A DNA stretch of 64,000 nucleotides from Mycobacterium sp. 050128. GTDB lineage: Bacteria; Actinomycetota; Actinomycetes; Mycobacteriales; Mycobacteriaceae. The stretch's first letter is position 1. Every line of letters starts with the position of its first letter. Of this stretch, positions 1 through 8,994 are shown one piece after another. The notes beneath the pieces are model-generated. The model did no database searches, was not told the DNA's origin, and saw only the letters and a program-made list of their open reading frames with translations. The stretch lies in contig NZ_JAZGLW010000001.1 of the NCBI RefSeq assembly GCF_036409155.1, forward strand, positions 2,976,001 through 3,040,000, written 5' to 3'. Made by a program: the position numbers and the translations under genes.

Positions 1-1497
1 GCGCAGTTCCTGCGTCGACCGGCAGTCGTAGTGGTTGTAGTCCTCGATCTCTTTGAGCACGGTTTCGGCTTCGTCGGCGCGGCCGTTGTCGCGCAGTTCG
101 CAGGACTTGGCGTAGGAGGTGATCGAATCGGCGGCCGTGGTGACCTCCCCCGAGCGCAGCTGTGTCCCCATGTACAAGGGCTCCAGGGCTTTGAGGCTGA
201 ACGACTCGGCACCGGACTGAATACTCTTGCGCACCAACGGATAAAGGTCGACCAACGTCCCGCTGCGCAACAGGTCGTCGACCTCGTCCTCGCCGACGCC
301 GTAGCGTCCGGCAAGCCGCAACAAGGCGGTCTTCTCGTACGGCGCGTAGTGGTAGATGTGCATGTTGGGGCGGCGCTTGCGGCGTTTTTTCACCATCGCC
401 AGAAAATCGACCAGGGCCTTGCGCTCCTCGAGCCGGTTATGCGCCCACAGCGGACTGAATTTCCCCGCGGCGTCCAAGACACCGAACAGGTACTCCAGGC
501 CCCAGTCGTGGCCGTCGGCGGTCCACAGCGGATCGCCCTCGAAGTCGAAGAACAGATCGCCGGGGTCGGGCTCCGGCAACAGCGTCAGCGGCTTCGGATC
601 GACGACGTCGAACTGCGCAACGCCGGTATCGCGTTGCCGTACTTGCAGTTTTGCCTGGGTGGTCAGCTTGGTCACCGCGCTGGGCGACAGGTCGGGCACC
701 GGACCGCGGTGTTGGGCCAAGTCGGCGACCGTGTTGATGCCGGCGTCAATCAGCTTGTCCCGTTGGCTGACTCGCATGCCCGCCACCAGCAGCAGATCGT
801 CGCGTGCTTGCACCTGCTCGGCGCACATCGGACAGCGAAAACATGCCCGCACGCCCTCGTCTTCCCAGCGCACCGGGGCTCCGGCGGTGTGGTGCTCGTC
901 GAGCAATCGCTGCAACAGTGCGCGCTGGGATCGAAAGACGGGGATCAGATCGCAGACTCGATACCGCACGACCGAGCCGTCGCCCAGCCGCAGCTCGGCC
1001 TCGTCCGCGACCGACACGCCCATCCCGGTCAGCGCGTCGGCGTAGGCCGCCAGCTGGAGCAACGCGGTGACCTTGGGTGAGCGAGCCAGCTTGGTGTCGA
1101 TGAGCCGATACTGCGCAGCGTCGGCAACCAGGAAGTCGGCGAACCCTACGAAGCGGCCGTCGAACATCGCGGCCTGGTACACCACCGGAGCGTGGTTGGC
1201 GATCGCGCGCCGGGTCGCCTCGGCGGCGGCGGTCAGACCGGCCAGCGTGTGGGCCGGACGGCCGATGACCGCGACGCCGTCCGCGAACTCCGTGCGCAGC
1301 CGGTCGAGTTCGCGTCGCTCGTGGTCGTCACCGAGGGCCGCGGTGCGAGCCAGCAGTTCGTCCTCGACGTCGACAGGGGGACCCCAGCCCAGCTTCGCGT
1401 CGAAATTCCGGAGCAGCGCGTACTCGCATCGGGCGGCCGCGGCCAGGTCTGAGGCGCTGTACACGATGCTGTCGTCGGTGACGAACACAGCAGCCAC
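1..1497 (-). CDS. TM0106-type RecB-like nuclease/helicase, N-terminal part (Rv1251c-like), cut by window edge
   Basis: An open reverse-strand frame of 499 codons has no stop before the window edge. The protein begins VAAVFVTDDSIVYSASDLA, the typical start of the mycobacterial Rv1251c family. These are large proteins of about 1,100 residues with an N-terminal RecB-like nuclease module and a C-terminal superfamily 1 helicase/AAA part. Visible nuclease features are a DTKLARSPKV segment (the D-x-K of a PD-(D/E)XK fold), a Cys-rich segment CFRCPMC and DLFFDFEGDP, an exonuclease-like acidic motif. The start is GTG at 1497; a second in-frame GTG at 1488 is possible. The helicase half lies outside the window. 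The position beside lprE and deaD fits the Rv1251c-Rv1256c order. The role is probably nucleic-acid processing. Confidence 0.85.
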   Translation of the reverse strand, partial: MAAVFVTDDSIVYSASDLAAAARCEYALLRNFDAKLGWGPPVDVEDELLARTAALGDDHERRELDRLRTEFADGVAVIGRPAHTLAGLTAAAEATRRAIANHAPVVYQAAMFDGRFVGFADFLVADAAQYRLIDTKLARSPKVTALLQLAAYADALTGMGVSVADEAELRLGDGSVVRYRVCDLIPVFRSQRALLQRLLDEHHTAGAPVRWEDEGVRACFRCPMCAEQVQARDDLLLVAGMRVSQRDKLIDAGINTVADLAQHRGPVPDLSPSAVTKLTTQAKLQVRQRDTGVAQFDVVDPKPLTLLPEPDPGDLFFDFEGDPLWTADGHDWGLEYLFGVLDAAGKFSPLWAHNRLEERKALVDFLAMVKKRRKRRPNMHIYHYAPYEKTALLRLAGRYGVGEDEVDDLLRSGTLVDLYPLVRKSIQSGAESFSLKALEPLYMGTQLRSGEVTTAADSITSYAKSCELRDNGRADEAETVLKEIEDYNHYDCRSTQELR

Positions 1498-1546
1498 TGT
1501 AGGTGAGGCGGCCGACAGCGCGGCGGTTCTGCGAAGGTGTGCCGGG

Positions 1547-2167
1547 TCAGTGCGCGGGGACGTTGCCGATCAGCTCGACGGTGTTGCCGTTCCAATGGAA
1601 TCGAACGTTGGTGTTCAGGCCGCTGATACCGCTGGGGTAGGTCAATGCCACCGTGTCGCCGGTGGTTTGCGCCGCGTCGATGCCGTTGAACCCGTAGGTG
1701 TCCGGCACTCCCTGCGGGATGAACTGGCCGAGGTGAAACAGCACCGCCCGGGTCGTCGCATTGACGGCGTTGGTATTGGCCTTGATGATCACCGCGGAAA
1801 GCTGGGCGCACTGGTTGTAGTTACCGGCCAATGGCTCCGGGTTCCAGGCCTGTTGGCTGCGTGGATCGCGGGGCAAGTCGGAGACCACTTTCGCGATCGT
1901 GGGCGAGGCCAGATTGACCGCGCACGGGTCGGCCGGCGCGCTAGAACCGGGCGACACGATTTCGGTCGGTTTGGGCGTGGCGGGTGCGGTGATGGACGCG
2001 GTCGCCGTGGTGGCTTGCGGTGTCTTGGCGACTGTCGAATCTCCAGAACCGCAGCCGGTCAACATCGCGGCGAGCAGGACGCCGATGGTCAGTGGCTGGA
2101 CACGGCACGGTAGGCACCACACATCGCGCAACCGTACCGGCACCGCGTACCCCGGTGTGACAGGCAT
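1547..2167 (-). CDS. lprE: Lipoprotein LprE
   Basis: A 206-residue exported lipoprotein. A hydrophobic stretch ends in the lipobox LTGC with Cys39 as the lipidation site. A Thr/Pro-rich linker of about 40 residues follows, then a globular domain with segments such as DPCAVNLASPTIAKVV, WNPEPLAGNYN and GVPDTYGFNGID that I recognise from M. tuberculosis LprE (Rv1252c, 202 aa). It should be anchored on the outer face of the plasma membrane; its biochemical function is not established. It is transcribed in the same direction as the nuclease gene to its left, about 50 bp away, and divergently from deaD. The N-terminus may be overextended: hydrophobic signal residues begin near residue 24, so a later start is possible. 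Confidence 0.9.
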   Translation of the reverse strand: MPVTPGYAVPVRLRDVWCLPCRVQPLTIGVLLAAMLTGCGSGDSTVAKTPQATTATASITAPATPKPTEIVSPGSSAPADPCAVNLASPTIAKVVSDLPRDPRSQQAWNPEPLAGNYNQCAQLSAVIIKANTNAVNATTRAVLFHLGQFIPQGVPDTYGFNGIDAAQTTGDTVALTYPSGISGLNTNVRFHWNGNTVELIGNVPAH

Positions 2168-2240
2168 GCCGCGGTCGCTCGATGAACACCGCCACGCCAG
2201 TCGCGCTCTGTTTCGCTTCGACCACTAAACTTCTTGCACG

Positions 2241-3959
2241 ATGACAGTCCCCGACGGCTCGCCTGAACCGGCCGCTACTACCTTTGCCGACCTGCAGATT
2301 CACCCCTCGGTCATGCGGGCCATCGCCGACGTCGGTTACGAATCGCCGACCGCGATTCAGGCGGCGACGATCCCGGCCCTGCTGGCGGGCTCCGACGTCG
2401 TCGGGCTGGCGCAGACCGGCACCGGCAAGACGGCGGCGTTCGCGATCCCGATCCTGTCCAAGATCGACGTCAACAACAAGGCGACTCAGGCCCTGGTGCT
2501 GGCGCCCACTCGCGAGCTGGCGTTGCAGGTCGCCGAGGCATTCAGCCGGTACGGGGCCCACTTGAAGCAGATCAACGTGCTGCCGATCTACGGGGGGTCG
2601 TCCTACACCGTGCAACTGTCCGGTCTGAGACGCGGTGCACAGGTGGTGGTCGGCACCCCGGGCCGGGTCATCGACCACCTCGAGCGTGGGACGCTCGACC
2701 TGTCGCACGTGGACTACCTGGTGCTCGACGAGGCCGACGAGATGCTCACCATGGGCTTCGCCGAAGAGGTCGACCGCATCCTCTCCGAAACTCCGGAATA
2801 CAAACAGGTGGCGCTGTTTTCGGCGACCATGCCGCCGGCCATCCGCAAGCTCACCAGCAAGTACCTGCACGATCCGCTGGAAGTAACGACCAAATCGAAA
2901 ACCACTACCGCGGAAAACATTTCGCAGCGCTACATCCAGGTGGCCGGACCGCGCAAGATGGACGCGCTGACCCGAGTGCTGGAAGTCGAGCCGTTCGAGG
3001 CGATGATCGTCTTCGTGCGCACCAAGCAGGCCACCGAGGAGGTCGCCGAAAAGCTGCGTGCCCGAGGGTTTTCCGCGGCCGCCATCAACGGCGACATCGC
3101 TCAGGCGCAGCGCGAGCGGACGATCGCCGCGCTCAAGGATGGAAGAATCGACATTCTGGTGGCCACCGATGTGGCCGCGCGCGGGCTCGACGTCGAGCGC
3201 ATCTCTCATGTGCTCAACTACGACATCCCGCACGACACCGAGTCCTACGTCCACCGGATCGGACGCACCGGCCGAGCCGGACGTTCGGGAAACGCGCTGC
3301 TGTTCGTCTCCCCGCGCGAGCGCCACATGCTCAAGGCGATCGAAAAGGCGACCAGGCAAACGTTAACCGAGGTCGAATTGCCCAGCGTCGAGGATGTCAA
3401 CGCGCAGCGGGTGGCGAAATTCGCCGATTCCATTACCGATACGCTCGGCGGTTCGGGAATCGAGTTGTTCCGCAGGCTGGTCGAGGACTATGAGCGCGAG
3501 CACGACGTCCCGATGGCCGACATCGCCGCGGCGCTGGCCCTGCAGTCGCGCGATGGTGAGGCGTTCCTGATGTCGCCCGAACCGCCGCCGCAGCGACGTG
3601 AGCGGCCCGAACGCAACACCGAGCATCGGGATCGCACGGACAAGCCAAGGCAGACAAGGGATTTCGCGACCTATCGAATTGCCGTGGGCAAGCGTCACAA
3701 GATCGGGCCGGGGGCCATCGTCGGCGCTATCGCCAACGAGGGCGGACTGAACCGCAGCGATTTCGGCCACATCGCGATCGGACCGGACTTCTCGCTGGTG
3801 GAGCTGCCGCCAAAGCTTTCCCATGCGACGTTGAAAAAGCTTGAAAAAACCCGCATCTCGGGTGTGCTGATCGACCTGAAGCCGGACCGCTCGTCCGGCA
3901 AGTCCTCGGACAAGCCCCGGCGCGGTGGGCCCAAGCCGCGCAGAAAAGACGCTGGATGA
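2241..3959 (+). CDS. deaD: DEAD-box ATP-dependent RNA helicase DeaD/CsdA
   Basis: A 572-residue RNA helicase that unwinds structured RNA in cold adaptation, ribosome assembly and RNA turnover. All core motifs are visible in order: AQTGTGKT (I), PTRELA (Ia), TPGR (Ib), DEAD (II), SAT (III), ATDVAARGLD (V) and HRIGRTGRAG (VI). After residue 440 a charged linker leads to the RNA-binding domain of the DbpA/CsdA type, with segments YRIAVGKRHKIGPGAIVGAI and ISGVLIDLKPD, and then a basic tail. It matches M. tuberculosis Rv1253 in order and domain plan. Its ATGA stop/start overlaps the downstream acyltransferase by 4 bp, so the two are likely co-translated. Confidence 0.96.
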   Translation: MTVPDGSPEPAATTFADLQIHPSVMRAIADVGYESPTAIQAATIPALLAGSDVVGLAQTGTGKTAAFAIPILSKIDVNNKATQALVLAPTRELALQVAEAFSRYGAHLKQINVLPIYGGSSYTVQLSGLRRGAQVVVGTPGRVIDHLERGTLDLSHVDYLVLDEADEMLTMGFAEEVDRILSETPEYKQVALFSATMPPAIRKLTSKYLHDPLEVTTKSKTTTAENISQRYIQVAGPRKMDALTRVLEVEPFEAMIVFVRTKQATEEVAEKLRARGFSAAAINGDIAQAQRERTIAALKDGRIDILVATDVAARGLDVERISHVLNYDIPHDTESYVHRIGRTGRAGRSGNALLFVSPRERHMLKAIEKATRQTLTEVELPSVEDVNAQRVAKFADSITDTLGGSGIELFRRLVEDYEREHDVPMADIAAALALQSRDGEAFLMSPEPPPQRRERPERNTEHRDRTDKPRQTRDFATYRIAVGKRHKIGPGAIVGAIANEGGLNRSDFGHIAIGPDFSLVELPPKLSHATLKKLEKTRISGVLIDLKPDRSSGKSSDKPRRGGPKPRRKDAG

Positions 3960-5095
3960 CCCTGTCCGACGAACGGGACACCCAAGGCGGACTCGAGCAG
4001 GTCTCACGCGTCGACCGGGTCGCCTCCCTGACCGGTATCCGCGCGGTCGCCGCGATCCTGGTCGTCGGCACCCACGCCGCCTACACCACCGGCAAGTACA
4101 CGCACGGCTATTGGGGACTGGTCGGTGCCCGGATGGAGATCGGCGTGCCGATCTTCTTCGTGCTGTCCGGCTTTCTGCTGTTCCGTCCCTGGGTGAAGTC
4201 GGCTGTCAGCGGCGGGCCGCCACCCTCGGTGAGTCGGTATGCGCGGCACCGGGTTCGGCGCATCATGCCGGCCTACGTCGTCACGGTGCTGATCGCCTAT
4301 GTGCTATACCACTTTCGCGAAGCCGGACCGAACCCCGGGCATTCCTGGCTCGGATTGGTCCGCAACCTGACGTTGACGCAGATCTACACCGACGGCTACC
4401 TCGGTAAGTACCTGCATCAGGGCCTGACCCAAATGTGGAGCCTGGCGGTGGAGGCGTCCTTCTACGTCCTGCTGCCGTTCTTGGCGTACCTGCTGCTGGT
4501 GGTCATCTGCCGGCGAACCTGGCGCCCGCGGCTGCTCGTGGGCTCCTTGCTGGCGATGGCGTCGCTCAGCCCGGCCTGGGTGGCCCTGGTACACGTCGAT
4601 CACTGGTTTCCCGACGGCGCCCGGCTCTGGCTGCCCACCTACCTGGCCTGGTTTCTGGGCGGCATGTTGCTGACGGTGTTGCAGGCGATGGGGGTGCGGT
4701 GCTTCGCGTTCGCCGCGATACCGCTGGCGGTCATCTGCTACTTCATCGTGGCCACGCCGATCGGGGGTGCGCCCACCACCTCGCCGGCGTCGGCGTGGGA
4801 GGCGGTGGTCAAGACCGTCTTCTACGCGGTGATCGCCGCGCTCGCAGTGGCACCGCTGGCCCTGGGCGACGAGGGACTGTACTCGCGCTTACTCGCCAGC
4901 CGGCCGATGGTGTGGCTCGGTGAGATTTCCTACGAGATCTTCCTGATTCACCTGGTCACAATGGAATTCACCATGGTCTACATCGTCCGGGCCCACGTCT
5001 ACACCGGGCCGATGCTGTACCTGTTCGTCGCGACGCTGGTGGTGACGATCCCGCTGGCCTGGCTGCTGCACCGATTCACCCGCGTGCCCAGCTGA
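3956..5095 (+). CDS. Acyltransferase family 3 integral membrane protein (Rv1254-like)
   Basis: A 379-residue polytopic membrane protein of the acyltransferase 3 (OafA/NodX) family, which transfers acyl groups to sugars or lipids at the membrane. The family start is present: LTGIRAVAAILVVGTHAAY with the conserved His, then VPIFFVLSGFLLFRPW and an Arg-rich RYARHRVRRIMPAY loop. About ten hydrophobic segments follow, and WLGEISYEIFLIHL near the C-terminus is another family hallmark. It overlaps deaD by 4 bp and corresponds to M. tuberculosis Rv1254. The acceptor molecule cannot be told from sequence. Confidence 0.93.
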   Translation: MTLSDERDTQGGLEQVSRVDRVASLTGIRAVAAILVVGTHAAYTTGKYTHGYWGLVGARMEIGVPIFFVLSGFLLFRPWVKSAVSGGPPPSVSRYARHRVRRIMPAYVVTVLIAYVLYHFREAGPNPGHSWLGLVRNLTLTQIYTDGYLGKYLHQGLTQMWSLAVEASFYVLLPFLAYLLLVVICRRTWRPRLLVGSLLAMASLSPAWVALVHVDHWFPDGARLWLPTYLAWFLGGMLLTVLQAMGVRCFAFAAIPLAVICYFIVATPIGGAPTTSPASAWEAVVKTVFYAVIAALAVAPLALGDEGLYSRLLASRPMVWLGEISYEIFLIHLVTMEFTMVYIVRAHVYTGPMLYLFVATLVVTIPLAWLLHRFTRVPS

Positions 5096-5121
5096 CTTCC
5101 CCGGGCGCGGCCTGACCGGTC

Positions 5122-5715
5122 CTAGCCGCGTGTGCTGACCGGGCTGACAATAGGCACGACGAATTCCTCGATCATGGTCTTCTCGTCGGCTTCGTCGTCG
5201 CCCGGGTACATCAACAATGACGTGAGCACTCGCACCATCCAACGAGCCCGGCGTTGCACGGCGTCGGGGTCTTCGGGACCAAGGGAGTTGACGAATGCCG
5301 TTGCCAGGGCGGTAATTACTTCGGATTGCCCGGCCAGCTCGCCCCCGAGCGGTGGGCGGGTGATGGCGAACCAGGATGCCAATGCCCGGCTTTCGCGCAC
5401 CATTCGCAATGTGGCGGTGATACCGGCGATCAGCCGTTCGCGCGGATCGTCGATGCCACCGATCTGCGCGTTGATCTCTCGGCCGAGCCGGCGTGTCTCC
5501 CGGTGCACGTAGGCGGTCCGCAGCGCTTCGCGATTCTCGAAGTACCGGTACAACGTTGCGCGCGAACAGCCCGCGGCCCTGGCTATTTCGTTCATGCCGA
5601 TGGAATCCTGGTCGCGCTCAGTGTAGAGCTCCTCAGCCGCATCGAGTATCCGGTCGGCCGCTACTTCGTTGCGGCGCAAGGCAAGCCAGTCATTGCCTGG
5701 CGTGGAGCCGGCCAT
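5122..5715 (-). CDS. TetR-family regulator (Rv1255c-like)
   Basis: A 197-residue TetR repressor. The N-terminal helix-turn-helix is clear: ADRILDAAEELY, then GMNEIARAAGCSRATLYRYFENREAL. I chose ATG 5715 (MAGSTPGNDWLALRRNE) because its A is shared with the cyp130 stop codon (TGATG), which implies translational coupling. A longer frame opens at 5775 but would run 60 bases into cyp130. Order and orientation match M. tuberculosis Rv1255c, directly downstream of cyp130, so it probably regulates the cyp130 transcript and itself. The ligand is unknown. Confidence 0.92.
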   Translation of the reverse strand: MAGSTPGNDWLALRRNEVAADRILDAAEELYTERDQDSIGMNEIARAAGCSRATLYRYFENREALRTAYVHRETRRLGREINAQIGGIDDPRERLIAGITATLRMVRESRALASWFAITRPPLGGELAGQSEVITALATAFVNSLGPEDPDAVQRRARWMVRVLTSLLMYPGDDEADEKTMIEEFVVPIVSPVSTRG

Positions 5716-6956
5716 CACGACCCCAACGTGATCGGCACCGACAACGGACGCCGGACGTAACTGCCGCCGGCCCATACGATGGCGGACTCGTCGACCTCGA
5801 AATCCGGGCAGCGGGCCAGCAGCTCGCGCAGCGCCACCCGGGACTGCATCCGCGCCGCGGCCGCACCAAGGCAGTGGTGGGCACCGTGGCTGAACGTCAG
5901 GATGTTGCGCGGGCAGCGGGCGACGTCGAGTTCACCGGCGTCCGGGCCGTATTGGCGTTCGTCGCGGTTGGCCGACCCATACAGCAGCAGCACCCTGCGA
6001 CCGGCCGGGATGGTGGTGTCGCCAATGGTGACGTCGCGGGTGACGGTGCGCGCCAGGCCCTGTGCGGGTGAGGTCAACCGCAGCAGCTCCTCGACCGCGT
6101 CGGGGATGCGATCCGGGTTGTCGATCAGCAGCCGACGCTGATCGGGATGTTCGTGCAGTAATGGCATTGAGCCACCGAGCATCCCCGTCACGGTGTCGTT
6201 GCCGCCGGTGACCATCGTGAAGGTGAACGCCAGGATCGACAGTGTCCCGGTGATGTCACCGTCGGCACCGACCCCGGCGGCGACCAGGTGAGAAATGGTG
6301 TCATCCTCGGGCTCGGTCCGCCGTCGCTCGACCAGTCCGGTGAAGTACGCCATCATCGACCCGACCGCGTCACCGACGGTTCCCAGTGCTTCGGAGATGC
6401 CGCCAGCGGCGGTGTTGGCGGCGACGATGGCCTGGGTCCAGCCATCGAACTGTGCCCAATCTTCCTCGGGCACACCGAGATAGTGCGCGACCACCATTGA
6501 CGGCAGCGGTTTGAACAGCTCGGTCACGATATCGCCGCCGCCACTTTCGCGCAGCTTCTCGATGCGCTCGACGACGAACTCGCGGACCTTCGGCTCCACC
6601 GCCTCGACCTGCCGCGGGGTGAAGCCGCGTGCCACCAGTTTGCGAAATTCGGTGTGCAGCGGGGGATCCTGCATCACAAACGGCGGATTGTCTTTCAGGC
6701 CAATCAGTTCCAGGTCGTCGTAGTTGACGGTCAGGCCCTGCGCAGAGGAGAACGTCTCGTGGTCGCGGGCTGCCGACCAGACGTCGGCGTGCCGGGACAA
6801 CACGTAGTAGTCCTGCTCGGGATGCTTCGGGGGCACCACGTGATGCACCGGGTCGTGGTCGCGCAGCGCGCCGTACATCGGCCAGGGATTCGGCCAGGTG
6901 TCGGCGCTCGCGAGCTGGAACGCGACCGGCGGATTGTGAGACATAACCGCAGTCAT
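5715..6956 (-). CDS. cyp130: Cytochrome P450 CYP130
   Basis: A 413-residue soluble P450 monooxygenase. Recognisable parts are the N-terminus with PWPMYGALRDHDPVHHVVPP, the I-helix segment FTMVTGGNDTVTG, the ExxR helix EELLR and the haem loop FSHGAHHCLGAAAAR with the Cys thiolate ligand. The sequence matches M. tuberculosis CYP130 (Rv1256c) closely throughout. It forms an operon with the TetR gene downstream. Electrons would come from a separate ferredoxin and reductase; none is nearby. Gene order equivalent to Rv1251c-Rv1256c ends with this gene, and DNA beyond 6957 is unrelated to Rv1257c. Confidence 0.95.
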   Translation of the reverse strand: MTAVMSHNPPVAFQLASADTWPNPWPMYGALRDHDPVHHVVPPKHPEQDYYVLSRHADVWSAARDHETFSSAQGLTVNYDDLELIGLKDNPPFVMQDPPLHTEFRKLVARGFTPRQVEAVEPKVREFVVERIEKLRESGGGDIVTELFKPLPSMVVAHYLGVPEEDWAQFDGWTQAIVAANTAAGGISEALGTVGDAVGSMMAYFTGLVERRRTEPEDDTISHLVAAGVGADGDITGTLSILAFTFTMVTGGNDTVTGMLGGSMPLLHEHPDQRRLLIDNPDRIPDAVEELLRLTSPAQGLARTVTRDVTIGDTTIPAGRRVLLLYGSANRDERQYGPDAGELDVARCPRNILTFSHGAHHCLGAAAARMQSRVALRELLARCPDFEVDESAIVWAGGSYVRRPLSVPITLGS

Positions 6957-6974
6957 GTCTTATTCGTACGACAT
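6955..6974. promoter_or_regulatory. Possible operator at the cyp130 start
   Basis: ATGTC at 6955-6959 and GACAT at 6970-6974 form an inverted repeat with 10 bp between them. A perfect 8-bp palindrome TCGTACGA (6964-6971) lies inside. It overlaps the cyp130 start codon, where a TetR repressor could act. Binding by the adjacent TetR protein is inferred. Confidence 0.35.
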
Positions 6975-7033
6975 CACGCGGTATATGTCAACCATCGGCT
7001 GGTCGTCGAATGTGCGGCCAGCCGCAATTGTAG

Positions 7034-7105
7034 GTTCTCATCCAACATGGCGGAATTCTCATCTTCGTGACGTCGAAATGGCGGATCCGCCATAAAGATG
7101 AGAAT
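7034..7105. repeat. Nested inverted/direct repeat array, possibly an insertion-sequence end
   Basis: A perfect 16-bp palindrome ATGGCGGATCCGCCAT (7078-7093) sits inside a perfect 11-bp inverted repeat, ATTCTCATCTT (7055-7065) and AAGATGAGAAT (7095-7105). A third TTCTCATC followed by ATGGCGGA lies just left, at about 7035-7053. Repeated terminal motifs in both orientations are typical of IS21-type element ends, and the array sits at a break in conserved gene order. No transposase is nearby. A complex operator is the alternative. Confidence 0.55.
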
Positions 7106-7259
7106 CTGGTTAGTGGCTCTAAGCGTTAGCGTCACTTTGACGGTGCCCAACCACTCTCGGCCTTAAGCCGCCGGAATGGTGAAGTTCTTTGTGTACCAAG
7201 GGCGTTGATGGTTCCGTCGAGCGGAGACGGCATGGTGACATATCTCACGACGGTGCAGC

Positions 7260-7285
7260 TCATGGATATCAGCGGTTATCCATGA
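7260..7285. repeat. 9-bp inverted repeat
   Basis: TCATGGATA (7260-7268) and TATCCATGA (7277-7285) are perfect inverted arms around an 8-base loop. The sequence could form a hairpin or serve as a binding site. No adjacent gene explains it and there is no T-run to support a terminator. Confidence 0.4.
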
Positions 7286-7763
7286 ACGCGTCGGTCGTAA
7301 CTCGTCGGATTGGAGATTGTGCCCACGTGTCGCATGATTCCGCTCGTTGGCGAGTCGTGAGAGCTGTTGCACGTGAGGGTGATTGGGCCTGAACGTCGAG
7401 CGCCGGGTTGCACTCGGCTGGAATTATGTGGGCCAGTGCAACAACCGGCGTGAAAGCTCCGTGGATACCGCTTCGTGGACCCGCTCTGGGGTTGCCATCT
7501 TGTTGACACAGCAGTACGAATGCACAGCAGCTAGCCAGTCATTTCCGTTACTCCTGTGACGCTCGCCGTTGCCCATGGTGCCGACGACGGTCTAGACCAA
7601 TCGCATACCCTCACGCGAATGGCGGCGTAGGCTTTTCAAGCCATTTGCCGCAGCGTTTATCCCACACAGTAGGAGAGGCACATCCCGCTCCTCGGGCGGG
7701 TAGCCAGACGATTCTCCAATCCGCATCGGTGCGACACAACACCAGCAAGGAGCCTTCACGGTT

Positions 7764-8030
7764 ATGAGCATCCCGGCTGCTCTATCCCTGTGGTCCGATG
7801 ATCCTGCCGAAGATGATCTGTTGTCATTTGACGCGGTCGCTCACACCGTCACGGACGCGCTGCTCGATGTGACCTTGGACCCGGTCGCGATCGGGCTGTC
7901 TGGCAGCTGGGGAGTGGGAAAACCACCGTGCTGGGCCTCGTCGGGCGCGAGCTCGCCCATCGATCCACCGCCGAGCAGAAGATCCTGGTTGTCCGAACTA
8001 CCCCTTGGCGCTACGACCCGAAGCCGGTAA
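7764..8030 (+). pseudogene. 5' fragment of a KAP-type P-loop NTPase gene, frameshifted
   Basis: The frame from ATG 7764 encodes MSIPAALSLWSDDPAEDDLL and then VAIGLSGSWGVGK, the N-terminus and Walker A motif of KAP-family NTPases. These are usually large, membrane-linked ATPases found in accessory and defence-like loci. After the Lys codon the frame breaks. Adding one base in the AAAA run near 7920 restores the expected continuation GKTTVLGLVGRELAHRS up to TTPWRYDPKP near 8028. Homology-like sequence then stops, so only about 90 codons remain. An AAGGAG ribosome site precedes the ATG. The gene is dead through both frameshift and truncation. Confidence 0.7.
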
Positions 8031-8135
8031 GTGCCATAGGGTCTGGGCGAGACTCGCCCAGCCGCGCAGCGAGTCCGACGCGGGTGCCTCTCGCTTCACC
8101 CAAGCCTCGTACACCGAGAGTTCGATATTTTCGGC

Positions 8136-8333
8136 ATGGTCGGTGTCAACGTGCCGATCCCGGTTCCGGTGGCCTATCACACCTTTGGCGGTTGGAAGCG
8201 GTCCGGCTTCGGCGATCTCAACCAACACGGGCCCGCGTCGATCCAGTTCTACACAAAGGTCAAGACCGTCACCCAGCGCTGGCCATCGGGCATCAAGGAC
8301 GGTGCCGAGTTCAGCATCCCGACCATGAAATAG
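8136..8333 (+). pseudogene. mmsA: 3' fragment of a methylmalonate-semialdehyde dehydrogenase gene (mmsA-like)
   Basis: The frame encodes 65 residues, [20 protein letters not shown] followed by [13 protein letters not shown], and ends PTMK before TAG. This is the C-terminal tail of CoA-acylating methylmalonate-semialdehyde dehydrogenase, normally about 500 residues. The catalytic Cys region and NAD fold are missing, and similarity is lost just upstream of 8136. It lies about 100 bp after the KAP fragment in the same orientation, as if a deletion had joined two broken genes. It is unlikely to be functional. Confidence 0.75.
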
Positions 8334-8994
8334 GCGAGCCCTTGATGGGCAACCACTTTGCCAACGTCCCAGCAGCTTCACACTCCAACATAAGCATGAC
8401 GTGCCCAACGAAGCTCGCCCCGGCCAACTTGTCCGCGGCCGCCAGCCGCCCCTGCCGGAGCGCACCAGCGTGGCTGATGGACGCCAAGGCCCAGGAGTCC
8501 GGTTGACGACGTCACCCCGGAGTTAGGTCGTCCGCGGCGCCCGCCAGTCTGGCGCCGATCGCGACCGATGCGCCGACCGCGTCGATGCCCGCAAGATAGG
8601 TCGTCACCAACCTCGCCGCTGCAGGCTATTCGGCTAACCCGGACGTAATCGTCAGGGTGTGGGACGGTGTGAAGCCGGGGTTGGCCAGTGCGGTCGAAAC
8701 TCCGCTGCCGACGGCTTGACTACCAAAGCAGCTGGGTCAATCGCGGCCAGGTGCCGCTAGATAACATCTAACTATTTTAATAAATCACTGGACGTCACAG
8801 CTGCGCCGTGGGTAGCCTACGTCCATGCTGGGCTCGTCTTGCGCCGCAATGATATCGGCTGTAGGGACGGCACCGGGCCGCCGTTTTGGCGATGCCAAAT
8901 CCGAGTGCGCGGTCCCCGCCGAGGCTGTGCTCTGCTCGCACGAAGTACGCCGCCCCGCACTGCCACCTCGCGGCTAACAAGGAGGAGTTCGGAC
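8334..8994. other. Intergenic region, no supported gene
   Basis: About 660 bp. A short open stretch from about 8598 to the TGA at 8717-8719 reads like a protein C-terminus (GYSANPDVIVRVWDGVKPG) but has no start or recognisable family, so it may be another gene remnant. An AT-rich patch lies near 8760-8790. The SD-like AAGGAGGA at 8979-8986 belongs to the next gene. Confidence 0.5.

Larger units (their letters stand above)
6975..7763. other. Intergenic region with repeats, no supported gene
   Basis: About 790 bp between cyp130 and the KAP fragment. Short open frames exist, but none has coding-like composition or a recognisable product. The stretch contains the nested inverted repeats at 7034-7105 and the inverted repeat at 7260-7285. 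It marks the point where the gene order shared with M. tuberculosis ends. Confidence 0.6.

Noticed and set aside
31..1080. Open forward frame of 349 codons at the left end
   Set aside because: It is antisense to the RecB-like nuclease frame, whose translation has clear family motifs. The forward product has no recognisable feature.
1941..3359. Open reverse frame of 472 codons
   Set aside because: It is antisense to deaD, which has every helicase motif. High GC content creates such shadows.
7998..8465. Reverse frame of 155 codons over the pseudogenes
   Set aside because: It has no recognisable motif and is antisense to the KAP and mmsA fragments, which do match known families.
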